Assembly: GCA_001247695.2 (NCBI GenBank)
Contig: LGRX02013945.1
Coordinates: 1-26,764, forward strand
Direction: 5' to 3'
DNA from: Cymbomonas tetramitiformis
Taxonomy: Eukaryota > Chlorophyta > Pyramimonadophyceae > Pyramimonadales > Pyramimonadaceae
DNA: 26,764 nt
Shown here: piece by piece, positions 16,632-26,764 of the stretch
How the letters are laid out: each line of letters starts with the position of its first letter
Numbering within the stretch: position 1 is the stretch's first letter
Made by a program: the position numbers and the translations under genes
The notes under the pieces: model-generated
The model's database searches: none
The model's input: the letters and a program-made list of their open reading frames with translations, nothing else
Told to the model about the DNA's origin: nothing

Positions 16632-18943
16632 CTACTGTAGTCTTCTCCGCTTCGTCCTGTCTTGCCCGTCATCTGCTCCGGTACTTTGAGACCCTCCCCC
16701 TTCCAAGTCTTGTGCAGTGGGCGGAGTGGCATCTGCCGCAGCGGCAGCCGATATCGTGCCATCCGCTGGGACCTGCTCTGGCGGCGCGGGTTCCTCTACG
16801 CCTTGCTGAGGGCCCTTTTCCTCCATCGGCGTGCTCAGCACACCCATGATGATGCGATCGATGAGCACCTCCTGATTGCCCACCTCAACATAAGCGCTTT
16901 AGCGATGCATCTTGTATGCAAGAATCCTAAGCAAGTCCGGGTGTTACATAAGTAACCGTGGGTAACAGATCGGCTGGCCGTAGTCACCACAGTCACTGAG
17001 TGGTGTGAGAACACTAGCCGGAGCCACTTCTTTAACAAACCCCAGGGATGCACACGAAAGCAGACAACGGGTGCGCCCTTACAACGTAACCACTAGGCTA
17101 ACTTCAGTAAGCAGCTACGGCACGTTGAATTCATCCAACCTGGCTGCAACTTTGCCGATCCCAGCAGAGTTTGTGTTCAAGGAAAGGATAACGCGTTAGC
17201 AGTGCGCAGGCAGGTGAGCAGTTGGGAAAACTCGCAACCCAGGGGCAGGGTGCACCAAGCGACACTTTGCTCAACCATCTCGGAGGGTCGGTCCGAGGAC
17301 TTTCTAAAAGAAGCAGCTCACAAAGATATGGCAAGGCTGATGGCTAACCCATTGAGTTTTGAATGAAGGTTGGCACCCCGATATCCAGCTAACCCCCTTT
17401 ACCATGAAGGCGAGGTCAAAATGATGTAGCCTTGGTGAGATACACAGGCATGGGGCTGGGTACGCACCTCTTGCAAAGTGCGCTGCCGATCTTGTTCGCC
17501 GTGTTGTTTGTGCCCCTTGGAAGTTGAACCTGTCGTCTTGCGCATCTGCTTTGCCGCACGGGCCGTGGGATCGAGGGCGTCCCCCAACATACGAAACGCT
17601 TTGCGCATGCTGCTTATAGACCGCACCTGTAAGTACCAGCATTGATCTCCCCCGTAGTGCGTTTTACATAGAGCGTTTCTCTGAAACACTTGAAGACTGT
17701 GTCATTGTGGAGAGGTCCCAAAGTCACCGTCACATACATCTCATAAGCCCTTAGTGCCCTAGGCCCAGGGTCAAAACCTGGGAGTCCTTAGCCCCTGCCT
17801 GCTCAAGGTCTTTTGTCAAAGTCTAGGGTCGGCGACCTGGCGCTCCTAGCACAGCCTCAGACGTCGCAGCTGTCACGCTGACCGACAAGCTGGCACTCCT
17901 GGCTCAGACTCTGATCTCGCAGCTGTTACCCTGACCAGCAAGCTGAAAATCCGAGCGCATCCAGACGCCTCACAGCCGTATTTCGGGACACCACAGCATA
18001 TCAGGATACCAAGTCCCAATGCATACGAGTGATACGACACAGAATCTTTCACAGTGCAGTGCATACCGTTCGCGCGTTCAGTATCGCGTACATAGACGGA
18101 GCTTGATAGATGGTTCCATCAAGAATGTAGTATGTAGCCAGAAGCTTAGTTGAGTCAGCCTCCCGCTGCTGCTTGCACACTATGTACAGGTGGGGCTCGA
18201 TTAACTTCGGGTGAATAGCGTACTCGAACTTCCCAATCGCACTGCTTCAGCATAGACGACACCACCAAGCAGGTGGAGATAACAAGTGAGCATTGTGAAC
18301 ACCACAATGCGGATGCAGGTAGCATGTGAGCTGACATTGCGAAAGCGCCGTGTCAAAACACGTGTGCTGGCTCAGGTAACTGCAAGTCATACGAATCCGA
18401 GGTTATGCTGGGATCATAGAACAGGTAAGAGCCAAGTCGCCTGCCTGTTGCGTAATTTTGGCCCGCGGGTTAAGAGCGCAAAAGCAGACTTTCCATACTT
18501 TGTACAAGCGGAACAGCAAGAAAGGTTGCAACACGTGAGCCTATGTCTCTGTTGCTGGCGTTGAAATACAGGTGAAAGGGACTGAGAGATCCAGTTGTAA
18601 GTGAGTTTTGCTGACTTATCCACGTTCAAGACTATAGAGAGGGTTAAGTCAGCCTTGCCGGTTCGTACCTTAAGCCTTCGGCGCCGAACTTTTGTCGGTT
18701 TTCTAACTCGTTCAGGCAGTCGTGATCGTAAAATGGAGATAGTTTAAAATACTCGAGGACAGCTTCTCGTGAGAGCACACCGCCGACATACGCTTGGAGC
18801 TGCAGCGGCTCATAACATTAGGTTGGGACACATTTAAGGCAAGAAGCTGTATGCAGTAACAATTTGTGTGTGCTCGGCCGAAGACTTACCCACTCTTCAG
18901 ATCGAAAGCAGATGTTCGAGGAATCGATTTCCGGGTTCTCCAT
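16632..18943 (-). CDS. MED6: Mediator complex subunit 6 (five exons)
   Basis: Exons on the minus strand: 18943-18890, 18799-18669, 18241-18067, 17626-17468 and 16871-16632, about 252 residues, a normal length for MED6. Phases agree at every junction. Donors are GTAAGT, GTACGA, GTATGC and GTGCGT; acceptors are TGCAG, AGCAG, TACAG and ATCAG. Family landmarks are EYFKLSPFYD (34-43), FEYAIHPKLIEPHLYIV (67-83), KQQR (85-88) and YYILDGTIYQAP (99-110), followed by a helix MRKAFRMLGDAL and an acidic/Ala-Pro tail ending in the basic string RTKRRRLQ. MED6 is a head-module subunit that links activators to RNA polymerase II in the nucleus. The last acceptor could alternatively be 12 bases upstream (GTTGAG|GTG), also in phase. 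Exons 1-4 are secure; exon 5 is less so. Confidence 0.9.
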
Positions 18944-19559
18944 CGCAAGTGTGCCTTTCTCTCTCCCAGGGATGCGCACTTTCAAGATTTTCTCAATGAA
19001 TCATTTAACTTTTAAGCTTCAATTCTTCCAGAGTAGGGCTCCAAATGCTTGAAGGCTGGAGAATACTTCGTCTCCGAAAGCGGGGTGATCACATCCATAC
19101 GTCCGTGTCTGGTGCGCGCTCCACCCCACGACCACACAGGGTGAAAGCGGAAAACTGTGCGTCAAATTATCTCTCAAGTGGTCATGAGAAATGCACTAAC
19201 CAAATTTATGGTCGTAGGGAGAAACAGAAATGTACCAGCCAGTCAGATTTGCTGTTTCATATTCCAGGCTTAGGCTGCATGCTTGCACAGATCAACCGAA
19301 GAAGGATTTCCGTCGCGTGTAAACAAAAACAGTCCAGTCGAGTGAAGGGAAGGCGAACTAGAAGGAAAAAGTACAAGTAGAGTACCAGACAGAGACAAGA
19401 GAGGTTCATCAGACGAGCACGACGAGAGGATGCAGGATCAGCATACGATACAGTAGTGAGTAGACTAGAGCATTAGCGATTACGATGCAAATTTGTCCGT
19501 CGCGTCTCGCGTGGCGTGGTCGATATGAATTTATCACAAGATCGAAGATGGACAAGACC
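18944..19559. other. upstream region of MED6
   Basis: This is part of the roughly 2-kb space between the divergent MED6 and coiled-coil genes and presumably holds the MED6 promoter. No TATA box or defined motif is evident. A plus-strand open frame at 19045-19380 lacks any protein-like feature. Confidence 0.4.
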
Positions 19560-19569
19560 ATTCCGATTC
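19560..19569. repeat. left 10-bp target duplication (ATTCCGATTC)
   Basis: It is repeated exactly at 19767-19776 on the other side of the MITE. Confidence 0.88.
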
Positions 19570-19766
19570 TACTCTGGCTGAGACCAGAGTTTACGAGCTG
19601 CGGCCGCTGCGCGGCCGATCGCGATTTTCGACACGACAAGAATCTAGAATGGAAAGCAGCTCCGAGCTCGTAAACTCTGGTCTCCGGTCTAGTACAGAAA
19701 AATAAAAAAGTTTTAGTTTAAAGAAATCCGTCTGGAGGCTCTGGTCTCAGCCAGTGAGCCAGAGTA
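19570..19766. mobile_element. 197-bp Mutator-like MITE
   Basis: Terminal inverted repeats TACTCTGGCT (19570-19579) and AGCCAGAGTA (19757-19766) are perfect, and a 10-bp direct duplication flanks them. Inside, a 20-bp arm at 19580-19599 (GAGACCAGAGTTTACGAGCT) has its exact complement at 19664-19683, and CTGGTCTCAGCCAG near 19740 is a second inverted copy of the left end. A 9-10 bp duplication points to the Mutator superfamily. There is no coding capacity. Confidence 0.85.
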
Positions 19767-19776
19767 ATTCCGATTC

Positions 19777-20794
19777 GATTGCATTCGGATTCATGTGACA
19801 GAGTGACATCCTCACGTCAGCGTCAGGAATTCCTATCGTTAATCGTAGGGGTGTCACTACCTCGTAGGAACTAGTCTAGAACTAGTCGCGAAATCATCGA
19901 TCGAATACCTCTAATAATCGTGTCACACGACAGTATCGAGTGACACGTAAGGGTTACCGTATACAGTAAAGCGTAACATGCTGTCGCTGTCGCTGTCGAT
20001 GTCGTTGCAAGCCTCGTTGTGATGACACACTCTTCCGTTCGTCTGTGACGATGACGCTCACGCTGAGGCTGACGCTGCGCTGACGATGACGTCTTGTTGT
20101 TGTATAAACTTGTGGGACGCGACTGGAACCCTCGCCTGAGTCGCCTCGCCTCGCCTCGCTTCGGCTGGACGGATGAACGGGTTGAACGCTGCTGGAACTG
20201 GACTTGCAACTTGGTCGTAAATCGGAGTGCATAAATTCCCCTTTTTGTTTTTTTCTTCACGCTGTGCACGAATTTCGAAATAAGCAATCTGTTTTCACAC
20301 CGTTTTCGTCTCCACTAAGAACATTATTGCAGATTTGAACCGTGAAACTCAACATATGCTGACCGCGTCTTTTATATAGGTGTATATTTGTTTCCCAGCT
20401 TGGTACGAAAGTTCTGCGTTGTCGGAGAAACTCTGATACTCCGTTTTCGCGATTTCTATATTCCACCGTGAATGGCAATCGTCACAAGTACAGACCAGCA
20501 TCAGGCAACGCGGCCATACAACACCGTTTCAAACCGCGAGATGCGGTGTCAGCAGCCTGACGTGCTTTTGGCCCACAGCGCTCTGAATTCGAATGCTGCT
20601 GCGGCGTTTTGAATCTCAATCTTGAAAGTAACGAGCAATGATATGCGCGCTGTGGGTTGAGTTGCGCAAGTCCCGTATCAATTCCGCAAACGACATATTC
20701 GCTGGAAGATAGAAATACTCCGTGGAACAAGGTCATCACCGCAGCTTATTTAATTCACCGTTCCCTTACGGTGCGGGAAGTGCAACTGACGTTG
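19777..20794. other. upstream region of the coiled-coil gene
   Basis: This noncoding spacer has a short GCTGTC/GACGCT-type microsatellite zone (about 19980-20095) and a palindromic CTAGTCTAGAACTAG string near 19870. Open frames on the minus strand here are low-complexity Ser/Arg/Thr strings and are not called. Confidence 0.4.
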
Positions 20795-20830
20795 GGGAGA
20801 AAGACCTGTGGCGTTCGCCACAGTTCTCCC
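20795..20830. repeat. bulged hairpin upstream of the coiled-coil gene
   Basis: GGGAGAA, a 4-base bulge, then CTGTGGC-GTTC-GCCACAG and TTCTCCC: 14 base pairs in all. It ends 68 bases before the start codon, so it may lie in the 5' leader of the mRNA. Confidence 0.7.
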
Positions 20831-20898
20831 TCAAATACCAAAGCGATACGCAGGCGTTCGACATCTTACTCGTCACCCTGGGTTAGAAAGAAGACCAG

Positions 20899-23800
20899 AT
20901 GTCGAAGTTTTCTAGGCCAGCCCCTCTGTCGATGTCAATGGAGTCTCCTTTCCATGGCGTAGGGACTCGCAACCAAACTCCCAAATCGCGCGTCGGAAGA
21001 GACCCTGCCGGTAGCCCCGAAGCGCGCGCTCCGCTCTCTAGTCCCGTACTTTTTCTCAATGTAGCCAAGCTCGAAGAAAATGTGGTTCAACTTCAGGCTG
21101 ACCTGTCGACGACTTCGAGGAAGCTTGTCGCTGAACAGCAAGAGAAGGACGGGCTAAAGGAACACTGTGGCCAACTGGAGATATCGCTTGAAGGCAAGAA
21201 CAGGGAGCTCGAGCAACACATCGCGGAGATTAGGCGACTTCGAGCTGAAAGGTTGCTGTCCCAGGCTGTGTGCCTTGCGAAATAAACTTTGACCGAATTT
21301 ACGGTGTTGTGAGTTTCCGTTAGGGCAGGCAGCAGCTACGTGTCGCGCTGATGCTGAGGAGAGCGCCCCTCCAGCACGCCCGGGTCCGACCGTCTCCTTT
21401 CGGCATGCACGTGTGAGAGGTAAATGAACTTTGGGGGCATGCTCACAGGAACGAGATGCTGACTCCGGATCCCTCGAATCGGAGTCTCCCGTTCGCATCT
21501 GCGAATCATTCTTTCTCGGGCACTAAGAGCCCCGAGTCAAAACGCTGGACGCACATCAGCGCCACGCGGCCTGTGACGGGGCGCAAATCGCCCACCATCC
21601 ATTATCAGGAGCACTTACGGCCGAGCAGCAGTGTGGGGCGCTTTCCGGTATACACTCTCTCACGATGCTCCTGAAATCCCGCCGCTGATCGCATACAAGT
21701 GATCTTTAGTCTTGTCGTCCTGCTGGGAGTGTGGCCGTATGCTGTACTTCATGGTCAGGGTTTAGTTGTCGCGTATTTAGGCGTTGACCGGTTTGATATG
21801 TGATACAGTACTCCATGTGCTTTGTGTACTTCGTTCAGAATGTTGAGCGCCTTATGCTATACAGCCCGAACAGCCTCTAATGGCAACATGTTCTGCTGCA
21901 CAATTCGTGTTGTTGAAGCCGATAGATTGCCGTGCAATGAGGCATCGTCAGCAAATCCGTTATTCTTGGGAGTTCGCTGCAGAGTCGAGCGCCTTCTGCA
22001 CTGAATCGTCGGCCACCAGTAAGTGGAAACGAGCCGGAGCGGGCGCGCATATGGTCCGCCCCTTCGGCCCCTGAGTTGGGACAGCAGCGATCTCTCCCAT
22101 CGCTCGGTTCGACAGCGGCGCCGTCACCTTCAGCGGATTCGAGTCCAGCACAAAATCAGCCACGCTCTCGCTCCCCCTCCCCTCTAAAGACTGGGAGTGC
22201 CCCACAACAGTCGCACGCGGAAGTAAGCTGCCAACGTTTCCCCACACTTTCCTGATTCTTTGCAAGCTGTCATCGTTATATTCGTTCACAAAGTTGATGT
22301 ACAATTTCGGCGAAATTGCCTTCTTTTTTACTCCTCACAGCTGATTGATGTGTAAAAGCCTTGAACCATTGAGTTGAACCCCTACCATCATTCCACACTG
22401 TGGTTTCTGCTGATAGGGCAGTACTTTGCTGTGCAGACACGTGATGCGCAGGTGCAAGTGGCACCGATGCCATGGACCCGCTTTTATTTTCCAGCACTTA
22501 GGAACGATCAGGAGGATGGGAAGGACAACCACCTGTTCAAGCACTTTGACGTGACAGAGCCCGAGGAAGAGACAAAGGAGAGGCCGCTATCTGGCCTGCT
22601 CAAGGTATGGCAGCATCTGAGGAACAGGTACAGGAGAGGCTGCTCTGTGGGCTGCTCAAGGCATGACAGCATCTGAGGAACAGGTACAGGAGAGGCTGCT
22701 CTGTGGGCTGCTCAATGACTGTTGATTGACTGGAGAGATCTGACCTTCCCCCGTGTGTAGGGAGTGCCAACAACGGTGTGGATTTTGACTGGAAGGCGTA
22801 CCTTCCTCCGCAGTATTGAAAGAGTGCATTAGGGTGCGAGATGATTTTGAGGGGCCTGGCTTTCCCTCGGGGTCCTCGAGCTGGGAGTGCCATGGACTCG
22901 AGTTATGTGAGCTGATCTCCTGGAACCACCGGGTGATCTGAGTTTCTCGGAATGCTGGAGGGTACCTTGCAGGCACCGGAGTGGATCTTTCAAGATTTCC
23001 TATCTTTTTACTACACTCACACCCCCGAGCAGTTGCCTCACAAATCTCCATACGCCGAGCAGAATGGCGGCACTCCGGCGAAGGAGAAAGGCTTTGGCCG
23101 GGAGGTGAAGCATAAGACGGGGCTTTTGAATGCTGGACAGAATTTGTGGGATGAGCTGGCCTCAACGCATGTGGGTATGGAGAAGCAAGATCTTGCGGTC
23201 AGCGCCTGGCAATGCCCCGGTCAAGCAATCCCCTTTGTCAAAGGCATGCAGTGCATTTGTGGTATCCGTGCTGTTGAGATGCTAGGTGATGCAAAGCTGG
23301 CTTGTACCAAGACTTAGTGTAAATCATGCTGCGAGCTCAGCAGCCATATCACCCTCGTCACGGTTGCTGAATGCCCCCGGCAAACTTTTGAGTATCATTA
23401 AAATCTTGCAGCCGAAATGTTGGAACCGGGAGCATCTCCAGATCAGTTGTGGCTGAAACAGATGCGAAGGTGGAAGGTCTTGCCTGTGCCGTGTTGTACT
23501 TCCTGGTAGGTGTTGCTGTCGTTGTCTCACTTCTGGTGTGACTGACCCGGGAAATAATACGGGGCGCTGTTTCTATCTCAGTTCTGGTGCGAGCGCATCT
23601 CAAAGTTGCGACCGAGATCATCGCTTGATCACGAGCCCCTGATGAAGCTGCTTGGAGGCATCATCCGCTTTCTAATGGGCGAGATGGAGACGTGCACCGA
23701 GCAAGCCCGCCAGGAGTTCAAGCGAATGGAGGATTACCTGCGTAAGCTCATGAAGACTCAACGGGTAAGGTTCCTTTTCACGACATGCGAGAGGGGCTTC

Positions 23801-26056
23801 TGCTACTGTTTGATTGCCACAGCAAGCTTCACATTTACCTGCTCCGAGACTTGTGGGAATGCACTTGATTTCACCTGCTCCGAGACTTGTGGGAATGCAC
23901 TTGATTTCACCTGCTTCGAGACTTGTGGGAATGCACTTGATCTCACCTGCTCCGAGACTTGTGGGAACACATTTTCAGTCATGGCAGCCACTTCAGGCGG
24001 GAGTAAGGCCAGGGGGTGCTTCTAGGACGTTGTCGGTTTTCCGCTTGCACCGTTTTCACTTCCATGGCCGCTATATGATAGGAAATCGTATCCGATAAGA
24101 AAACACATCTATGAATTGCACAATTTATCACACTGTTGGACAATAATGGATAACCAGAACACAGTGCCCATACTCAATTAGGGGGAACGGAAGTTGCACT
24201 GTGGCTATCAGCTTCACAGAGTTCCAAACATTTCCTAAATCACGCATCGTAGCTGGCTGCCTGATTGCATGCAGCCCTACTTATAGGCGGCCCACTTGTG
24301 CTCAGATCTCCAATCATACGCAATCTAAAGTGCGTTGAACCCGGCCGATACATAATTGGCTCATTTGACGTTTACAGTCCAAATTTGTCAGATGGTGCCA
24401 ATTGGTGAACCACTGTTGACGCTGTAGGTCGGTAGTTCATGCCAGATACTGCTCAAGCATTTTCAAAGACCCAGCTTGAGGAATTAGGAGGGCAGCGAAG
24501 TGTGCAGTGTGAGATGGGCTTAAGTGATGGTGGAGACTCTGGGCCCGAAACGGTAAGCTGACGCAGTCGCAGCACTTGCCATGAACATAGCTGACACTCC
24601 TGTCTCGCTTGCAGGATCAAATAGAGGAGAAATTCAAGAAGGAGCTGCATGACATGCATCGCTCGCATGTTGTAGCAGTGGGCTGTTTGAAGCTCCGCCA
24701 GTTTACACAGAAGACGCGGGACGATAAGGAGTATGCAAAAGTGCTGGTCGTGGTTGAGGTAGCCCTCCATCCCCCGGGCCACTCGCTTCTATTATGCTCT
24801 CCACACCCCAAGCTTACTGAGAGGCAATCTGCGTGCGGTGCATTCGGCCACCATCTAGTGGGCCAGGCTCCGCAGTCACTCCAAAAGGGGTGCAGGCCGA
24901 GCACGGAAGGTGAAGCCCTCTGGAGATGTGTGGCGCAGTGCTGTCAGCAGGGATGGCTTGAGTGCACCTCGTTGCTGAGGAGGGTTTCGTGGGGAGGGCT
25001 GCAGGAGGAGAGGGCGCGGCTTCACGCGCGCGAGGCGGAGCTCCAGGAGAAGGACAAGCAGTACAAGCAGCTGCAGGCGAAGCTAGATGCAGGTGCGCTG
25101 ACGACTTCCTCACAGCTGCAAAGTCCCCGTTGTTCAGGCGCTGCGCCGCTCCTAGTGTTCGTCATCCACCTCTTTCTCTGTGCTTACGTGTCATGCGTCT
25201 ACCGCTGCTGGGTGAGACGCGTGGGATGCGAGGGCAGTGTCTCACAAGTACGGGCAGATGGAAGAGCGTCTGTTCATCGCGGAGAATGACCTGGCGGATA
25301 TGAAGAGGAAGAATGAGAATCTAGCGAAGGAGATTGACCATATGCGCCGCGAGTACGAGCAGCTGGCTCATGAGAAGGCGCAAGTGCTGGACCAGGTGGA
25401 GTCTCTGAAGAATGAGCTCCGGTGCGCTGCGCTTCGGTCCCCCCTCTCGGAGTTACTTCCCTGAAACCGCATCCCATGTCCACTCTGGCAGTGACCGCAC
25501 ACCTGCCCCTCAAGCGCCCTGTACTCCTGCCCCTCAAGCGCCCTGCACACCTGCCCCTCAAGCGCCCTGCACACCTGCCCCTCAAGCGCTATGTACGCTT
25601 CTCCTTTCAGTGTCCGGCGATACCGCATTCTGAAATCCTTTCGCATCCTGCGCCCCCCAGCTCCGAGCTGCCCCATGCCCACACTTTCCTGCACCCAGCG
25701 CAAGGTGGCTTTATCACCTCCACCGATGACGCAGCCACGCGAGGCGCTTCTGAGCCGTGGATGCTGTGTCGTCCTTTGCGTTGTGAGGCAGGGGAATGGA
25801 CATGGTGATCAACAACCTGAGCAATGAGAAGCAGCACTTGGAGGAGAAGATTGACGACATGAAGTCTGAGTTCCAGCAGCTGGAGCGCGAGCGGAACCGG
25901 ATAGAGATGGAGAAGGAACGCGCTGAGCTGCAGCTGCAGGAGTCTAAATGGCAGATGGAGCTGCTTGAGAAGGAGATCAAGGACCTGAAGGCGGACGTGG
26001 ACTCTCTGGAGAAGCGCAACGAAGAGCTGGCGGGCCGGGTCATGGCGCGCGAGCAG
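20899..26056 (+). CDS. long coiled-coil protein, at least 11 exons, 3' end outside the window
   Basis: Proposed exons: 20899-21251, 21449-21647, 22088-22222, 22437-22604, 23033-23170, 23582-23764, 24436-24552, 24615-24758, 25005-25092, 25238-25421 and 25792-26056, all in phase, about 658 residues so far. Start is ATG 20899. A Ser/Pro-rich head (about 1-55) precedes a first coiled coil ending IRRLRAER, a Ser/Pro/Lys linker (exons 2-3), a motif PWTRFYFPALRNDQEDG (exon 4), a helical block LLGGIIRFLMGEMETCTEQA (exon 6), then continuous heptad-type coiled coil rich in E, K, Q, R and L through exons 9-11. The last donor GAGCAG|GTGAGG runs into the 32-bp satellite, so more exons probably follow. The pattern suits a cytoskeletal, centriolar/ciliary or vesicle-tethering scaffold, but I do not recognise the family. 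Exons 3 and 7 and the acceptor of exon 4 are the least certain. Confidence 0.75.
22578..22724 (+). repeat. 56-bp tandem repeat spanning an exon-intron junction
   Basis: Units starting GAGAGGC(C/T)GCT begin at 22578, 22634 and 22690 (56-bp period). The first copy contains the end of exon 4 and its donor CAAG|GTATGG. The second has CAAG|GCATGA and the third CAATGACTG, so only the first keeps a GT donor. Confidence 0.8.
23836..23979 (+). repeat. 36-bp tandem repeat, four copies, in intron 6
   Basis: CCTGCTCCGAG (third copy CCTGCTTCGAG) begins at 23838, 23874, 23910 and 23946. The open frame of exon 6 runs straight through the array and would encode a 12-residue Cys-containing repeat (TCSETCGNALDF) if the intron were retained. 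Confidence 0.85.
25502..25597 (+). repeat. 24-bp tandem repeat, four copies, in intron 10
   Basis: CCTGCCCCTCAAGCGC begins at 25502, 25526, 25550 and 25574. It lies wholly within the intron between the last two exons. Confidence 0.88.
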
Positions 26057-26079
26057 GTGAGGAGCCCTCGAGGCTGATT

Positions 26080-26764
26080 GCCAACTTTCTGATGGGGGCC
26101 GCTGGAAGCCTGCCACCCATCCAACGGAGACACCCGAATCCATGCCCACTATCCAATGGGGGGCCCTGGAAGCCTGCCACCCATCCAATGGAGACGCCCA
26201 AATCCATGCCCACTATCCAATGGGGGGCCCATGGAGACTTGCTGACGGTCCATTGGGGGGGCCTGGAGGCATGAGCCTATACACCGCGGGCCCCTGGAAG
26301 TAGAGTATCCGATGCCCCCCCTGAAAGTACGCCGCCTATAGGATGAGTCCCTTGGCGGCATGCCAACTAATTGATGTGGACCCCTTAATAACATGATGAC
26401 TTATCGATGGGGCCTCTCAAAAACATGATGACTGATCGATGGGGGCCCCTGGAGGCATGCCGCCCATATGATGGGGGCCCCTGGAGGCATGCCGCGCATA
26501 TGATGGGGGCCCCTGGAAGCATGCCGCGCATATGATGGGGGTCCCTGGAAGCATGCCGCCCATATGATGGGGGGCCCTGGAGGCATGCCGCCCATATGAT
26601 GGGGGCCCCTGGAAGCACGCCGCCCATATGAAGGGGGCCCCTGGAGGCATGCCGCCCATATGATGGGGGCCCCTGGAAGCATGCCGCGCATATGATGGGG
26701 GCCCCTGGAAGCATGCCGCCCATATGATGGGGGCCCCTGGAGGCATGCCGCCCATATGATGGGG
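26080..26764. repeat. 32-bp satellite continuing past the window end
   Basis: From about 26440 the unit GGGGGCCCCTGGAGGCATGC...CATATGAT repeats at an exact 32-bp period; CATATG occurs at 26465, 26497, 26529, 26561, 26593, 26625, 26657, 26689, 26721 and 26753. Two variants (GGAGGCATGCCGCCC and GGAAGCATGCCGCGC) are mixed along the array. Between 26090 and 26440 the units are diverged, including one 64-bp (two-unit) duplication at 26102/26166. Because 32 is not a multiple of three, minus-strand frames stay open by cycling, giving false ORFs of about 100 residues. Confidence 0.92.

Noticed and set aside
18386..18423. Minus-strand LFYDPSITSDSY string resembling the MED6 FYD motif
   Set aside because: The true MED6 LSPFYD exon is at 18669-18799 and joins in phase to 18241; this string lies in the intron between them.
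23836..23979. Four regular repeats considered as a CRISPR array
   Set aside because: Units are contiguous with no unique spacers, and the context is eukaryotic and intronic.
24759..25004. Stop-free 246-bp segment that could make exons 8 and 9 one exon
   Set aside because: The segment lacks the coiled-coil character of both flanks and has a donor GAG|GTAGCC and an acceptor CTGCAG; treated as an intron, though retention cannot be excluded.
26149..26755. Minus-strand frames of 80-112 residues with regular repeats
   Set aside because: They are artefacts of the 32-bp satellite, in which every frame stays open by cycling through the same unit.

Overview
The window is nuclear DNA of a eukaryote. 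Both well-supported host genes are split by GT-AG introns, there are LTR retrotransposons, MITEs and several satellites, and nothing looks like a bacterial operon, tRNA or rRNA. A microbial alga or related protist is the most likely source (mixed base composition, chromodomain Ty3/gypsy element, Mediator gene with 90-600 bp introns), but the sequence alone does not fix the lineage. No viral, CRISPR or secondary-metabolite system is visible.

Left part (1-3.7 kb): a tract packed with GAAGAC/GTCTTC and perfect inverted repeats (266-649); a minus-strand gene with two tandem PHD-type zinc fingers running into a low-complexity tail (892-1812); a 103-bp hairpin-forming satellite (1916-2437); and a degraded reading-frame series whose first ORF carries a hydrophobic start followed by an NPGP (2A-like) motif (2828-3629).

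Middle part (3.7-14.0 kb): a nested transposon block. A young, complete non-autonomous LTR element (3752-7301, flanked by AGTGC) encodes only a Gag-like protein. Next to it lies a second, older copy of the same family, broken into pieces (about 7307-7521, 11413-11671, 13133-14022). Its gag region was split by a chromodomain Ty3/gypsy element (7527-11407, flanked by GCTAG), which is internally deleted to PBS, half an integrase and a chromodomain. The 5' LTR of that element is itself split by a 243-bp hAT-type MITE with an 8-bp target duplication. A further inverted-repeat insert and three back-to-back hairpins occupy 11.67-13.08 kb.

Right part (14.0-26.8 kb): a repeat-bearing spacer with three hairpin-headed repeats (14.7-15.2 kb), then two divergently oriented host genes. 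The first is a five-exon minus-strand gene for Mediator subunit 6 (MED6; 18943 down to 16632), assembled by reading exons that are each too short to stand out as ORFs. The second is a plus-strand gene of at least eleven exons for a long coiled-coil protein of unknown role (20899-26056 and probably beyond the window). Between them sits a 197-bp MITE with a 10-bp target duplication. Introns of the coiled-coil gene are rich in minisatellites (56-, 36- and 24-bp units), and the window ends inside a 32-bp satellite.

Intron boundaries, family assignments and relative ages are inferences from reading the sequence. No alignment, transcript or database search was available.
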